Part shown: in pieces, positions 25,777 to 34,631 of the stretch
How positions within the stretch are numbered: the first letter of the stretch is position 1
How the letters are laid out: each line of letters begins with the position of its first letter
Source of the DNA: a virus
Reading direction: 5' to 3' (one strand)
Virus record (IMG/VR): IMGVR_UViG_3300046323_000673
Span: 1 to 64,000 of that record
Length of the DNA: 64,000 nt
The notes under the pieces: model-generated
What the model was told of the DNA's origin: nothing
Database searches by the model: none
Seen by the model: only the letters and a program-made list of their open reading frames with translations
Translations under genes and position numbers: made by a program

Positions 25777-26774
25777 TGAAGCGCGCATCGCCCCTCGAAA
25801 TCCTTCAACGTTCCCGACAACGCGCGCTCGACTTCGCGGGCAAAGCGGGCACGGCGCGGATGCGTCACGTGTTGGAAAAGGCCCAACGCGATATGGAACG
25901 GCGGTTGAAGGAAACCGAGGGGCTGGGCGGGGCAGGCAGTGGAAGCTTCACCGCTGCCCAATTGCGCACAACGTTGGCCCAAGTGCGTGACGTATTGCGT
26001 GCGACGGCATTGCCAGGGATGCAAAGCGATATCGTGGACGTTGGGAAGATGGCGGCGGAAAGCGCGGCGCAATCAACGATCGAATACATACGCGCGAGCG
26101 ACAAGGCGTTCACGGGGCTTGGTCGTTCCCTCGCAATCGATAACGCGGCGCTTTACGATGTTGCCGTGCGAGGGTCGGAAGCGAGCATCTTGCGTCGCAT
26201 TGGCTCGAACCCGAAAGACCCTCGTTCGTTGGGCGTGTTGCAGCGGTATGGGATCAACACGGTTGGCGCGTTCGAGGGCGTGTTGCAACAACGATTGATT
26301 GCACAGAAGCCATGGGCAGACGTGCGCAAGGAACTGATTGAAGAGTCGCCGTTTCTGCAAGGCCAACCGATGCATTGGGCGGAACGCATTGTTCGAACCG
26401 AGGTCATGGGCGCCAACAACTTCGCGTCGAATTCGGCGATCACTGAATTGAATGAGCAGCTCGACGACATGCTGAAGATCAATTCAGCGACGTTCGACAA
26501 CCGTACAAGTGCCGATAGCTACGCGGTGCACGGGCAGATACGTCGCACGAACGAGGCATTTGATTCGTGGTGGGGGAGCTTTATGCATCCACCGGATAGG
26601 CCGAACGATCGCAGTGTGGTCGTGCCGCACCGGATGTCGTGGCCATTGCCCGCTGGATTGAAGCCCAAGAGTGATGGGGAGATCGCCGCACGTTGGGCAA
26701 TGGAAGGGCGGAAGGGTTCACCACCGGCACGGCCGCGAATCAGCACGGTGCCGATGGATCAATTGCGGAAGTGA
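25776..26774 (+). CDS. head morphogenesis protein (SPP1 gp7/Mu F-like), 332 aa
   Basis: Minor capsid protein that usually accompanies the portal. Seen: WAERIVRTEVMGANNFA at about 205-221, typical of the family, and a C-terminal RWAMEGRKGSPPARPR. The helical N-terminus fits. It directly overlaps the portal stop by one base. Ordering portal then gp7-like is standard. Confidence 0.8.
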   Translation: MKRASPLEILQRSRQRALDFAGKAGTARMRHVLEKAQRDMERRLKETEGLGGAGSGSFTAAQLRTTLAQVRDVLRATALPGMQSDIVDVGKMAAESAAQSTIEYIRASDKAFTGLGRSLAIDNAALYDVAVRGSEASILRRIGSNPKDPRSLGVLQRYGINTVGAFEGVLQQRLIAQKPWADVRKELIEESPFLQGQPMHWAERIVRTEVMGANNFASNSAITELNEQLDDMLKINSATFDNRTSADSYAVHGQIRRTNEAFDSWWGSFMHPPDRPNDRSVVVPHRMSWPLPAGLKPKSDGEIAARWAMEGRKGSPPARPRISTVPMDQLRK

Positions 26775-26845
26775 ACCGTCAAGTAACCCGTGCAATATAT
26801 TCCAGCACTCGACGAACATCCCTTCCTCGCGATACCCTCACGTGT

Positions 26846-27100
26846 ATGTCGATGTTCAAGCTCCGAACCGCACCGGGCGATCCCGGTATCAGGCGGGGTG
26901 ATGCAGGCCGGTTCGTTCCGGCTGCACCTCCCCAAGTCACGCGTGAAGCTGTGAACGAGGGTATCGACACGATGCAGCTCGTTCACGAACGCTACCAAGC
27001 CCCCGAGCATCCCACGCCGGGGAAGAAGCGGGGCGTGTCGGAAAACCCCTGGCCTCCCGCAACGCCCCCCGCGCAGTCCCCTTTCCGCGTTCGTTCGTGA
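26846..27100 (+). CDS. small hypothetical protein, 84 aa
   Basis: Not recognised. A Pro-rich, basic, probably unstructured protein. GATACC (26831-26836) lies 9 bases before the ATG. The 71-base gap upstream holds no gene. Ends 18 bases before palindrome copy 7. Confidence 0.55.
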   Translation: MSMFKLRTAPGDPGIRRGDAGRFVPAAPPQVTREAVNEGIDTMQLVHERYQAPEHPTPGKKRGVSENPWPPATPPAQSPFRVRS

Positions 27101-27118
27101 TACGTTCAACAAGTAACC

Positions 27119-27148
27119 AAATCCAATTGGATCGATCCAATTGGATTT
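27119..27148. repeat. 30-bp palindrome, copy 7 (perfect)
   Basis: Between tandem + genes. The right flank CATCGAGTAACGAAGGG holds TAACGA 8 bases out; the ATG at 27174 follows. The same tail appears inverted beside copy 11. Confidence 0.95.
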
Positions 27149-27173
27149 CATCGAGTAACGAAGGGATTTGGTC

Positions 27174-27449
27174 ATGGCACAAGGCGACGGCAAGACACCG
27201 GGCACTGGTTCAAGTAGCCCGTTTGGCGACGGGCAGGGCGGCATCAGCGGCGGACGGGCAGCCCCGTTTGACCAGTTCGCGCAATCGAACCCGCAACGCC
27301 CTGTATCCCCTACGAGTTTTCCCAAGGGGCAAGTTCCCGCGGGTGGCGAGATCTTGAAAGCGGACCCCGTTGCGGGTTCGATTCGTGCCGCGCAGATCGG
27401 CACGACTGCAACGAACAACCGTCCCCCCTTCCGCACACGAGGCGCGTAA
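27174..27449 (+). CDS. small Gly/Pro-rich protein, 91 aa
   Basis: Not recognised. A disordered-looking sequence rich in Gly, Pro, Ser and Gln. Its place among head genes suggests a minor virion protein. The next gene starts 4 bases after the stop. Confidence 0.6.
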   Translation: MAQGDGKTPGTGSSSPFGDGQGGISGGRAAPFDQFAQSNPQRPVSPTSFPKGQVPAGGEILKADPVAGSIRAAQIGTTATNNRPPFRTRGA

Positions 27450-27452
27450 TCA

Positions 27453-27863
27453 ATGGGCGGCATCGTCGAACTCTCAGGCGGGTTATCCGCGGGTGCACCG
27501 GCGGGTTGCGGGTGTGGCGATGCCTCACTCGTATTCCCGTTTGAGTTTCCCGGCGGATGCAGCGGCAAACCATTCACGGTAAGCACGCAAGGCGGCCGGA
27601 CGATCATCAGCCCGGTGACATACGTTTCGCTTCCGAATATTGGAACGGGCGGCGACGTCACAAAAGCGGATCTCTTTGCCTTTCGAGGTGAAGGGACGGT
27701 CGAGCTCGAACTCACGTTCGACGACGGCATTGGAGGCACGACGGTTGTTGTGGTTCCAATGCAGGGACTTTACTTCCAAACGTTTGGCGCTCCGAAGTAC
27801 CTGGTAGGGGTACGGGTGCGCGGTAACAGCACGATCACGTATTTCGCATCAGGACCTCAATAG
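27453..27863 (+). CDS. probable head decoration-type protein, 136 aa
   Basis: An all-beta sequence with a Gly/Cys-rich N-terminus (GAPAGCGCGDASL). Family not recognised. Location between head morphogenesis and capsid genes supports a structural role. Confidence 0.55.
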   Translation: MGGIVELSGGLSAGAPAGCGCGDASLVFPFEFPGGCSGKPFTVSTQGGRTIISPVTYVSLPNIGTGGDVTKADLFAFRGEGTVELELTFDDGIGGTTVVVVPMQGLYFQTFGAPKYLVGVRVRGNSTITYFASGPQ

Positions 27864-27883
27864 GTCGGAGGACACGGACGAAC

Positions 27884-28564
27884 ATGGCGAACATCAAAGA
27901 GAAAGCAGCGCTTGCGGGCGCGACGAACAACACGTTACCCGAGCACTTGAAAACGATCGGGTTTGCCGCGGTGATGCGTGGGCAAATCAATCAAGTGGTT
28001 CGGAAGAAGGATCCCGCGGCGAGTGTGTATTCGCCGGTCGCAACGGTGGAAGCGGTTGTGCTCGCCGACGATGCGAAAGCTACGAGCATCCTGCGTGCAT
28101 ACGCGCGTGTCGGAACCGTGACGGGTGCGCTTACCGTGGTTGCACCGGGAACCACGCCGGCGACAACCGAGATTTCGATTCAGCCGAACGGTGACATCAT
28201 GGTTCTCGCGGCTGATGCTATTACGAGTCTCGACGTCACGTTCGTCCCGGAACGAGGCGACGTTGACGAACTCCCGAATTGGCCCGTCGCATCCGATGCG
28301 ATTGCATTGCCCGCGCGCATCACCACGCCGGGTGCGATCCTCTTGCTTGAAGCTGAATCACTTGAAGGAACGCTCACGGGCAAACTGCGTGTGCTCGCCC
28401 CGAGTGCATCCGCAGCGGCGACAGGCCAAGCACGCTTGAACCTCGCGAAAACGAGCGTGAAGTTTGCCCCCGCGGATGCAGTGACGAAAGCGCGCGTGAA
28501 GCTGCTTGTGTGCGCGGCGGTCGATCTTGACACGGTTCTCGAATCCGACGCGACTATTCAGTAA
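27884..28564 (+). CDS. probable head protein, 226 aa
   Basis: Repeated beta segments (GALTVVAPGTTPATTEISI, GKLRVLAPSASAA) and very few aromatics suggest a duplicated Ig-like or decoration fold. GGAGGACACGGACGAAC precedes the start. Family not recognised. Confidence 0.6.
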   Translation: MANIKEKAALAGATNNTLPEHLKTIGFAAVMRGQINQVVRKKDPAASVYSPVATVEAVVLADDAKATSILRAYARVGTVTGALTVVAPGTTPATTEISIQPNGDIMVLAADAITSLDVTFVPERGDVDELPNWPVASDAIALPARITTPGAILLLEAESLEGTLTGKLRVLAPSASAAATGQARLNLAKTSVKFAPADAVTKARVKLLVCAAVDLDTVLESDATIQ

Positions 28565-28586
28565 TAACAAACGGAGGAAGGTCGTC

Positions 28587-29555
28587 ATGGCAGAACAATC
28601 GCAAGAGCAGGGTAACGAAACGGGTGCTGCGGGTGGGAACGCTGCACCGGACAAACAAGGCGGGGGCGCGTTTGGTACCGCCACACGTGCGCCCGTCTTC
28701 CCGTCGCAAGCCGCAGCGGCAACGCAAGGCAACAACGCTGCACAGGGGCAGGACGGGGCAGCAGCGGGCGGTGTAGCGCCAACAGTTCGCAAGCCCGTAG
28801 GCACTGCGCAGATCCCCGACGAAGCGTTGAATGCTCGACTCGAACGCAATCGCCGACAAACCGAAGACAAGTATCTGAAGATGCTTGGTGTAAAGAGCGA
28901 AGCAGAAGCGAAAGCCAAACTCGATTCGCTCAAGAGTGCCGAGCAAGAGGGCGAGAAACGTCGGCTTGCGGAACTCTCCGAAGTCGAGCGGTACAAGGCA
29001 GAACTCGCCACCGCGCAACAACGAATCGCGCAGCTCGAATCGCAACTCGCGGAACGTGATCAAGAGCGTGAACACGAGCAACACGAGCAAGTGATCGTGC
29101 GTGTTGCGGGCGAGAGCATCAAGCCGAACGCGTTGCGCCTCTACAAACTCGATCTCGCGCAACACGTGAAGAAGCTCGCGGTGACAAACCCGCAACTTGC
29201 CGAGTCTTTCAACGAACGCGGTATCCGACGATTCACCGACAAGTGGTTGAAGGAAAACCCTGAGTTTGCGAAAGCGCCCGTCGATGCAGCACCGGCGGGT
29301 ACTGGTAATGCATCGGCGAAACCCCCCGCGACGGGTGCACGTCCCGCGCCTGCACAACCGGGCCTTGTGCGCCGTCCCGTGTCGACAGGCGCGCCTGTTC
29401 GTAAAGTCGGGGCACCCCCCGTTAATGGGCAAGCAGGCGGCGCGAATGGCCTGTTCAACGGCAAGACGCCCAAGCCGGGCCGTGCCAATTCGATGAATAA
29501 CCAAGAATTCAAAGAGTACGTAAAGCAAACGACCGGCGCCAATTATAGCGGCTAG
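28587..29555 (+). CDS. probable capsid scaffolding protein, 322 aa
   Basis: Layout is typical of a scaffold: Gln/Gly/Ala-rich disordered N-terminus (1-85), a charged coiled coil (about 90-175, KAKLDSLKSAEQEGEKRRLAELSEVERY split by turns), a helical region (KPNALRLYKLDL), and a Pro/Ala tail ending in a basic patch. It directly precedes the major capsid gene. GGAGG lies upstream of the ATG at 28587. The call rests on layout and position. Confidence 0.7.
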   Translation: MAEQSQEQGNETGAAGGNAAPDKQGGGAFGTATRAPVFPSQAAAATQGNNAAQGQDGAAAGGVAPTVRKPVGTAQIPDEALNARLERNRRQTEDKYLKMLGVKSEAEAKAKLDSLKSAEQEGEKRRLAELSEVERYKAELATAQQRIAQLESQLAERDQEREHEQHEQVIVRVAGESIKPNALRLYKLDLAQHVKKLAVTNPQLAESFNERGIRRFTDKWLKENPEFAKAPVDAAPAGTGNASAKPPATGARPAPAQPGLVRRPVSTGAPVRKVGAPPVNGQAGGANGLFNGKTPKPGRANSMNNQEFKEYVKQTTGANYSG

Positions 29556-29570
29556 GTCACCCTCCCAACG

Positions 29571-29600
29571 AAATCCAATTGGATCGATCCAATTGGATTT
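29571..29600. repeat. 30-bp palindrome, copy 8 (perfect)
   Basis: Lies 15 bases after the scaffold stop. A sigma70-like promoter for the capsid gene follows. No clear TAACAT-type box at 8 bases. Confidence 0.95.
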
Positions 29601-29624
29601 CGTGATCCATCCCATCACAATCCA

Positions 29625-29654
29625 TTGACGAACGGTGATCCTCGCGCGTAGGGT
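29625..29654 (+). promoter_or_regulatory. putative major capsid promoter
   Basis: TTGACG (29625-29630), an 18-base spacer, TAGGGT (29649-29654). A leader of about 115 bases follows, ending in AAGGAG before the ATG at 29776. A long leader and dedicated promoter suit the most abundant virion protein. Confidence 0.5.
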
Positions 29655-29775
29655 TGTATTCACACGCCCCCCCGTACACACGCGAGCGGCCAATCACGCG
29701 GCACACCGGCGGTCAATCAGGTGGTCTCCAGGCGACGCTAAGCACGACCCATAGCGGGGCAAGGAGACTGTTCAC

Positions 29776-31161
29776 ATGTCACTCGTTTTGGGTATCCCGC
29801 CCGCAATTCTCAACCTCGTTCAGCAAGGCTTGCTTGAACGAGCATTCCACGACGGCCTCTTCCCCTCGCTGCTCTATCGCGGCGAAGCGCAGTACGAGGA
29901 ATGGCAAGGTCAAACCGGCACTGAGATCTTTATGACTCGGCCCGGGCTCTTGGCACCCATCACGACCCCGCTCGTTCCAGGTGTGGATCCCGTTCCGCAG
30001 ACCGTGAGTTTTGAGCAATGGGTTGCACGGCTTGATCGTTATTCGGGGACGATCGATACGCACATGCCGACGTCGGCGGTTGCGCAAGCTGATTTGTTCA
30101 TGCGCAATGTTCAGCAGCTCGGTTTGCAGGCCGGTCAGAGCCTCAACCGTTTGCCCCGCAACGCGCTTTACAAGTCGTACCTATCGGGCCAAACAGTGAC
30201 GATCCTCGTCACTGCGGTACCTGATACGGCAATCCGTGTTGCGTCGTTGAATGGATTCACTGACGTCGTGAGTCGTGGCGTGAACGTGCGCCCGTTGCCG
30301 GTTTCCCCGAGTGCACCGTTGCCCATTACGATCAACGGAACGACCGCGCGTAACGTGGTTGGTGCATTCCCCGATGACCCGAACGATCCGTACGGACCGG
30401 GCACGCTATTGCTTGATGCAGCCGTGGGTGCAGTGGTTGCAGTTCGTTCGTCAGTGCTTTCGCGATTCAAGCCACGCGTGATTCGTTGCGGCGGTGGTAG
30501 CTCGATTGACGCAATCGGAAGCACGGACGTGCTCACGTTGCAGGACGCAATCAATTCCACGAATTGGCTGCGCAAAAACAACGTTCTTCCCCACGAAGAT
30601 GGGTACTACCACGGGCATATCAACACGGACGCCAACTCGCAGGTCTTCCAAGATCCCGCGTTCCAACGATTGAACACGAGCTTGCCGAATGGCGAGTATT
30701 ACCAAAAGGCGTTCTTCGGAACGATCGCCGGTATCGCGTTCTACTCGAACAACGAAAACCCGGATTACACCAACTCGGGGGCTCGTACGCTTACCGGGAC
30801 GAACGCTGCGTATAGCGCTGACATCGGCGCTGAAACGACGAACGAATCGGGGATCAACATTGGTCGCGTGGTCATCACCGGCCGTGGTTCGATCTACGAA
30901 AAGGGCCTCGACGAAAACGCATACGTCACCGAAGCGGGTGTTACCGGAAAGATCGCCGATTTCCAGGTGGTGAATGGCGGTGTGGAAATCAGCACCGAAC
31001 GTATTCGATTGATCCTGCGTGCCCCGCAGAATCGTTTGCAGGATCAAGTAGCTGCAACGTGGTCGATCACGACCTGCTTCCCGATTCCCTCGGATGCGGC
31101 GAGCGGCGGACTTGAGCGATTCAAGCGTGCGGTCGTCATCGAACACGCGCTCGATAGCTGA
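29776..31161 (+). CDS. major capsid protein, 461 aa
   Basis: Predicted shell-forming protein. Support: directly after the scaffold gene, own promoter, AAGGAG ribosome site, length within range for HK97-fold capsids, and balanced soluble alpha/beta composition with an N-terminal helical arm. No specific capsid family motif is claimed. A stem-loop and a second coupled gene follow. Confidence 0.75.
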   Translation: MSLVLGIPPAILNLVQQGLLERAFHDGLFPSLLYRGEAQYEEWQGQTGTEIFMTRPGLLAPITTPLVPGVDPVPQTVSFEQWVARLDRYSGTIDTHMPTSAVAQADLFMRNVQQLGLQAGQSLNRLPRNALYKSYLSGQTVTILVTAVPDTAIRVASLNGFTDVVSRGVNVRPLPVSPSAPLPITINGTTARNVVGAFPDDPNDPYGPGTLLLDAAVGAVVAVRSSVLSRFKPRVIRCGGGSSIDAIGSTDVLTLQDAINSTNWLRKNNVLPHEDGYYHGHINTDANSQVFQDPAFQRLNTSLPNGEYYQKAFFGTIAGIAFYSNNENPDYTNSGARTLTGTNAAYSADIGAETTNESGINIGRVVITGRGSIYEKGLDENAYVTEAGVTGKIADFQVVNGGVEISTERIRLILRAPQNRLQDQVAATWSITTCFPIPSDAASGGLERFKRAVVIEHALDS

Positions 31162-31173
31162 TTGATTCAGTAG

Positions 31174-31210
31174 GCAAGAGCGGGACGGTTGACGATCGCC
31201 CTGCTCTTGC
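31174..31210 (+). terminator. stem-loop after the capsid gene
   Basis: GCAAGAGC (31174-31181) pairs with GCTCTTGC (31203-31210); a GGG/CCC pair set can extend it inward past one mismatch. No U run. It may attenuate readthrough from the capsid gene. Confidence 0.4.
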
Positions 31211-31220
31211 CGCACGATGC

Positions 31221-31237
31221 GACCTCCCTAGGAGGTC
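31221..31237 (+). promoter_or_regulatory. hairpin that hides a ribosome site
   Basis: GACCTCC (31221-31227) and GGAGGTC (31231-31237) form a 7-bp stem with a 3-base loop. The Shine-Dalgarno GGAGG for the ATG at 31243 lies inside the stem, so translation of the next gene may be repressed unless the hairpin is opened. Confidence 0.5.
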
Positions 31238-31242
31238 GTTTT

Positions 31243-31833
31243 ATGGCTCGAAATCTTCCCGCAAACACTGAAGAACGAAACCTTACCCCGGTTGATGCGC
31301 AAGCGTTGAAGGAAGCGCAAGCGTTGAATGCTGCTGCTGATGCTTCGCGTGGTACGTCAAACGTTGCTGCTGAAGCTGCACGTGCGCAGCAGCAACAAGG
31401 CGCGAGTGTGCAAGTGCTCGATGCAACGCCCATTCGAACGGTGGATATGTCCCCGCCGGGTAACAAGATTGACGCATTACCGGACATGGTCAGTCGGCAT
31501 CTTGTCGATGCGTCAACGACTGCACCCGTCGTGCGCAGTGCACTTGATGTTCCCTTACCCAAAGTGGCGCGAACAGGAACGGCAATCGTGATGCAAGGCG
31601 TGGGTGCAATGCAAGGCAACGGAGCGACCGAAGCAGTAGAAGCAGCTCCCCCAGTCGAACGAAAGTATCGTGTTATGGAAACACGAATGATCCTTGACAC
31701 GACAAGTGCATCGCGAACAAAGCTGCAAGAGGGAAAGGAAATCAGTGACAAACACTACACGATTCGCCGATTGCAGCAGCAGGGCGTGAAGCTCAAAGAC
31801 ATTACAGATCTTGATCCCAACGCGCCGGTTTGA
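31243..31833 (+). CDS. hypothetical protein in head operon, 196 aa
   Basis: Not recognised. Ala/Gln-rich helical N-terminal half and a C-terminal region ending QQGVKLKDITDLDPNAPV. The ribosome site is sequestered in a hairpin. Position after the capsid gene suggests a head or neck component. Confidence 0.65.
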   Translation: MARNLPANTEERNLTPVDAQALKEAQALNAAADASRGTSNVAAEAARAQQQQGASVQVLDATPIRTVDMSPPGNKIDALPDMVSRHLVDASTTAPVVRSALDVPLPKVARTGTAIVMQGVGAMQGNGATEAVEAAPPVERKYRVMETRMILDTTSASRTKLQEGKEISDKHYTIRRLQQQGVKLKDITDLDPNAPV

Positions 31834-31846
31834 AAGGGTTTGACCA

Positions 31847-32254
31847 ATGGGTGTCGATTATCTGACCGCTGATGAAAAGGTCCGCATTCGGCACCACCTT
31901 GGTTACCTGAATGTGGATGAATCGAGCACGTTCGTGATCGGTTTGCCCGCGGGTGTCGAAACGCAATTCATGATCGAGGGATCGTTTTCCCGACTGCTTG
32001 CCGCTGCATTGCCCCAGGTGCGCAAGCTCTTGCAATACTGCGAATGCACCGAGGAACAACGATTCAGCTCGCAACCCAACGCGGTTGTGAAAGAAGTCGA
32101 TGGGATCAAGATGGGCGCAGAGGACGAACAGTTGATGCTTTCCCGCAATTACGACTATTGGCGCGCGGCACTCGCCAACATGTTCGGGATCCCGCCCAAC
32201 CAGTTTGATATGCGGTACGGCGGCGGTTCACTCAACATCCGCGTGCAGGGGTGA
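31847..32254 (+). CDS. probable head-tail connector-type protein, 135 aa
   Basis: A helical protein (VRIRHHLGYLNVDES at the start) with the place and size of a neck or head-completion protein (gp15-like). The family match is not certain. It ends 12 bases before palindrome copy 9. Confidence 0.55.
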   Translation: MGVDYLTADEKVRIRHHLGYLNVDESSTFVIGLPAGVETQFMIEGSFSRLLAAALPQVRKLLQYCECTEEQRFSSQPNAVVKEVDGIKMGAEDEQLMLSRNYDYWRAALANMFGIPPNQFDMRYGGGSLNIRVQG

Positions 32255-32266
32255 GCATCGAAGGTG

Positions 32267-32296
32267 AAATCCAATTGGATCGATCCAATTGGATTT
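32267..32296. repeat. 30-bp palindrome, copy 9 (perfect, convergent)
   Basis: The only copy between the 3' ends of two converging genes (32254 on + and 32308 on -). Neither flank has a convincing -10 box, so here a terminator-like or structural role is more plausible. Confidence 0.95.
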
Positions 32297-32307
32297 CACC
32301 CCGTTCA

Positions 32308-32862
32308 TCACCGCGAGCGTGGACGACGTCGCAACATGCGAGGGACGCGAATCGCTGAACGAAGAATCGACGCGAGTTCTTCACGGTCGAGTTTGCGTGC
32401 GTGTGCGAGTTCTTCTTCCAATCGAAAACAACGCTGAATCAACTCGTTGTATTCGGCGTTCAATGCATCGAACGAACCGAATTGTTTCAATTGTGATTCG
32501 AGCACGCGAACACGAGCATTCAGGTTTGCGCATTCGGTCGTCTTGGCATCGAGATCTGTTTGCTTGAACATCGTCTGCTCAACTGCCCATTGAAGGCACG
32601 CCGCTTCGTTCTCGGCAGTCTTGCGATCGAATGTGACTTCCGCAAGCTTGGCGTGGATCTGTTTCGCGCATGCCCATGTACACACGTCAAATGATGACTT
32701 ATTGAATCCATTTCTTACGAATTCGGATCGATATCCTGCACTGAAATGACGCCATTCGTCTTCGTCTGGGTTTGGTGGGTATGCATTGCGTCGCTTGTTT
32801 GGATTCGCTTCCTGTTTCCCGCACGCATCACAGATCATTACTGTGGTTGTTTCGCTGCTCAT
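32308..32862 (-). CDS. zinc-finger plus coiled-coil protein, 184 aa
   Basis: Not recognised. CDACGK (residues 11-16) and CTWAC (about 61-65) form a likely zinc site, followed by a long coiled coil (about 70-165) and an Arg-rich end (RMLRRRPRSR). It is a minus-strand insertion within the structural cluster and probably not a virion gene. Confidence 0.7.
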   Translation of the reverse strand: MSSETTTVMICDACGKQEANPNKRRNAYPPNPDEDEWRHFSAGYRSEFVRNGFNKSSFDVCTWACAKQIHAKLAEVTFDRKTAENEAACLQWAVEQTMFKQTDLDAKTTECANLNARVRVLESQLKQFGSFDALNAEYNELIQRCFRLEEELAHARKLDREELASILRSAIRVPRMLRRRPRSR

Positions 32863-32910
32863 TGATTGATCCTCGCTCTCGTTCCCATCATGCGATGATT
32901 GCGCCTGCCC

Positions 32911-33471
32911 ATGAAACCTCGAGCCCTACCCGCTGGTACCGCGGCACGAACAGTGCTCGCACGCATCGCCCCTGCCATCGACAACGCGCGACAAGTCGCA
33001 ACCGAGATCGGCGCGCGTCCGTATCAAGTCTTCCTCGTGTGGGGCGCGTGGGGTGGCAAGGAACGGGGCGAAGGAACGTTCGGGGAACTCGCACGGTTGC
33101 AGCTATTGCCAAACCCCAAGATCGACACTGTGCAATTCACGAACACGCCCTACAGCGCGGGGCAGTTGCCCGTGGGTGCATTGCGCGTGTCGGGTATTTC
33201 GTCGACGTATACGCAACCTGTTTTGCAGGGTAATCGACTTCCGAATGGGCATGAGTTCGACAAGCAAAACAGGCGTAACGACTTCTTCTACGAGATCACG
33301 CTCGATGATCGAACCCCGAGTGAAGACCCCGAACGTGCGCGTATGCGATTGCTCTCTGGACCCACGCTCATGCCCACGCGCGTATCGTGGGAGATGCAAC
33401 TTGAACGCTCGTCTGATGATCGTTCCAATCGGGAAGCACGCATTGATCGCGCGAATGGAAAGGGCTGCTGA
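32911..33471 (+). CDS. probable neck/head-tail joining protein, 186 aa
   Basis: Not recognised by motif. A soluble alpha/beta protein that sits between capsid and gp10-like genes, where head-tail joining proteins usually are. The stop overlaps the next ATG (TGATG). Confidence 0.55.
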   Translation: MKPRALPAGTAARTVLARIAPAIDNARQVATEIGARPYQVFLVWGAWGGKERGEGTFGELARLQLLPNPKIDTVQFTNTPYSAGQLPVGALRVSGISSTYTQPVLQGNRLPNGHEFDKQNRRNDFFYEITLDDRTPSEDPERARMRLLSGPTLMPTRVSWEMQLERSSDDRSNREARIDRANGKGC

Positions 33472-33977
33472 TGGCTGCTGAAATCACGTTGCAGGAAGCG
33501 GCGCAACGAACGGAAGAACTCAAAGAGAAGTGGCACAAGGCGGCTGTGCTTGGCTTGCAATCAGCAGCGGCAAGGGGCGTGCAGGACATCGTCACGCGCA
33601 TCATCCCATCACGCACGCCGCAACCCGTGGACCGGGGAGTCTATCGCTCGGGATGGCGGTTCTATACAGCTCCCGATGGTGCGGTGATTGATAACGCCGA
33701 ACCGCACGCCATCTTGATCGAAGACGGCGTGCGTGCGGGTAACGTTAAGATCGGGAAGAAGATGATCGACGCGCTTGCTGAGTGGGTACAGCGCAAGGGC
33801 ATTGTTAGTGGGGATGACGCACGTTCGGTTGCATGGGCAATCGCGAAGTCGATGCAGCGCCGGGGGATATTCAACAAGGGCAAGGGAATGGGGATACTTG
33901 CCGAACTGGTCGACAAGTATCTGCCCGGCTATGTCGAAGAAGAAGTTGCGCGGGAAGTCGAACGGGCGGGGTTCTAG
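33471..33977 (+). CDS. HK97 gp10-like neck/tail completion protein, 168 aa
   Basis: Probable minor protein that joins head to tail. DRGVYRSGWRFYTAPDGAVIDNAEPHA at about 54-80 (shown in part: VYRSGWRFY) and the pattern of an N-terminal helix plus basic beta core fit the gp10/tail-component family. The stop overlaps that of a converging minus gene. Confidence 0.7.
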   Translation: MAAEITLQEAAQRTEELKEKWHKAAVLGLQSAAARGVQDIVTRIIPSRTPQPVDRGVYRSGWRFYTAPDGAVIDNAEPHAILIEDGVRAGNVKIGKKMIDALAEWVQRKGIVSGDDARSVAWAIAKSMQRRGIFNKGKGMGILAELVDKYLPGYVEEEVAREVERAGF

Positions 33978-34096
33978 ATCGATTTACGTTGCGCCATTTT
34001 CAACGCATTCCGACGTAGTGCATCGAAATCGGCGATTAAGGCGAGTTCCCGAATGCACAGAAGTATCCGATAGAATTTGAGTTCGTCCTGATTCAT
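33974..34096 (-). CDS. 40-residue small protein
   Basis: Not recognised. An intact 40-codon frame, MNQDELKFYRILL... ending AQRKSI, helical and basic. Its stop shares CTAG with the stop of the converging gp10-like gene. It is the third gene of a minus operon (34564 to 33974) and lies 9 bases after the previous stop. Confidence 0.55.
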   Translation of the reverse strand: MNQDELKFYRILLCIRELALIADFDALRRNALKMAQRKSI

Positions 34097-34105
34097 GTGG
34101 TGATT

Positions 34106-34330
34106 CTAGATCTTCTTGGCGAACCCGTATCGTTTGCCACGCTTTTCACCTTCCGCGTCGATTGCACCAAGCGCGGTGAGGTACGCAATCGCGGCGCTCC
34201 ATTCGGATGACGAGCATGAAACGTGAACAGCGATTTCGCCCTTGGTGAGTTTCTTGTCTTTCGACTTTTCGAGTGTGTTGACGATCTGTTGAGCGATTCG
34301 TTGGGTATTCGATGAGACTTCGGTAGCCAT
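34106..34330 (-). CDS. small winged-helix-like protein, 74 aa
   Basis: Helix-turn-helix or winged-helix pattern: LTKGEIAVHVSCSSSEWSAA, then IAYLTALGAIDAEGEKRGKRYGF. This suggests DNA binding, possibly as a regulator. AAAGGAG precedes its ATG. Middle gene of the minus operon. Confidence 0.65.
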   Translation of the reverse strand: MATEVSSNTQRIAQQIVNTLEKSKDKKLTKGEIAVHVSCSSSEWSAAIAYLTALGAIDAEGEKRGKRYGFAKKI

Positions 34331-34360
34331 GGAATTGAACTCCTTTCGAGTCGGGATAGG

Positions 34361-34564
34361 TCATGCGACGTTTCTCGCGGCCCGTTGCGCGCGTTTCACT
34401 TCTTCCCGTCGTGATTGTGCCGCCTTCACTTGTGCGAGGTGCACGGCGCATCGCTTGTTTGGCTTCAACGCATCACGTTTGCAGTCGATGCATTTACCCA
34501 TGTTCATTTGCTTCTTCCGCCATGCGTCGCGGTCTTCGTCGAAGATGCTGATTTTATGGATCAT
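34361..34564 (-). CDS. small zinc-finger-like protein, 67 aa
   Basis: Not recognised. CIDCKRDALKPNKRCAVH (residues 25-42) has the CxxC...CxxH spacing of a small zinc ribbon, with basic flanks. The ATG at 34564 lies 6 bases after CATGAT (34576-34571, minus), which begins 5 bases from palindrome copy 10. Confidence 0.6.
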   Translation of the reverse strand: MIHKISIFDEDRDAWRKKQMNMGKCIDCKRDALKPNKRCAVHLAQVKAAQSRREEVKRAQRAARNVA

Positions 34565-34580
34565 GCCGTGATCATGCGTG

Positions 34581-34610
34581 AAATCCAATTGGATCGATCC
34601 AATTGGATTT
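34581..34610. repeat. 30-bp palindrome, copy 10 (perfect, divergent)
   Basis: Between the minus operon at 34564 and the + gene at 34632. Left: CATGAT then 6 bases then ATG. Right: GCTACC 7 bases out then 9 bases to the ATG. Confidence 0.95.
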
Positions 34611-34631
34611 TGTGATGCTACCTTCACAACC

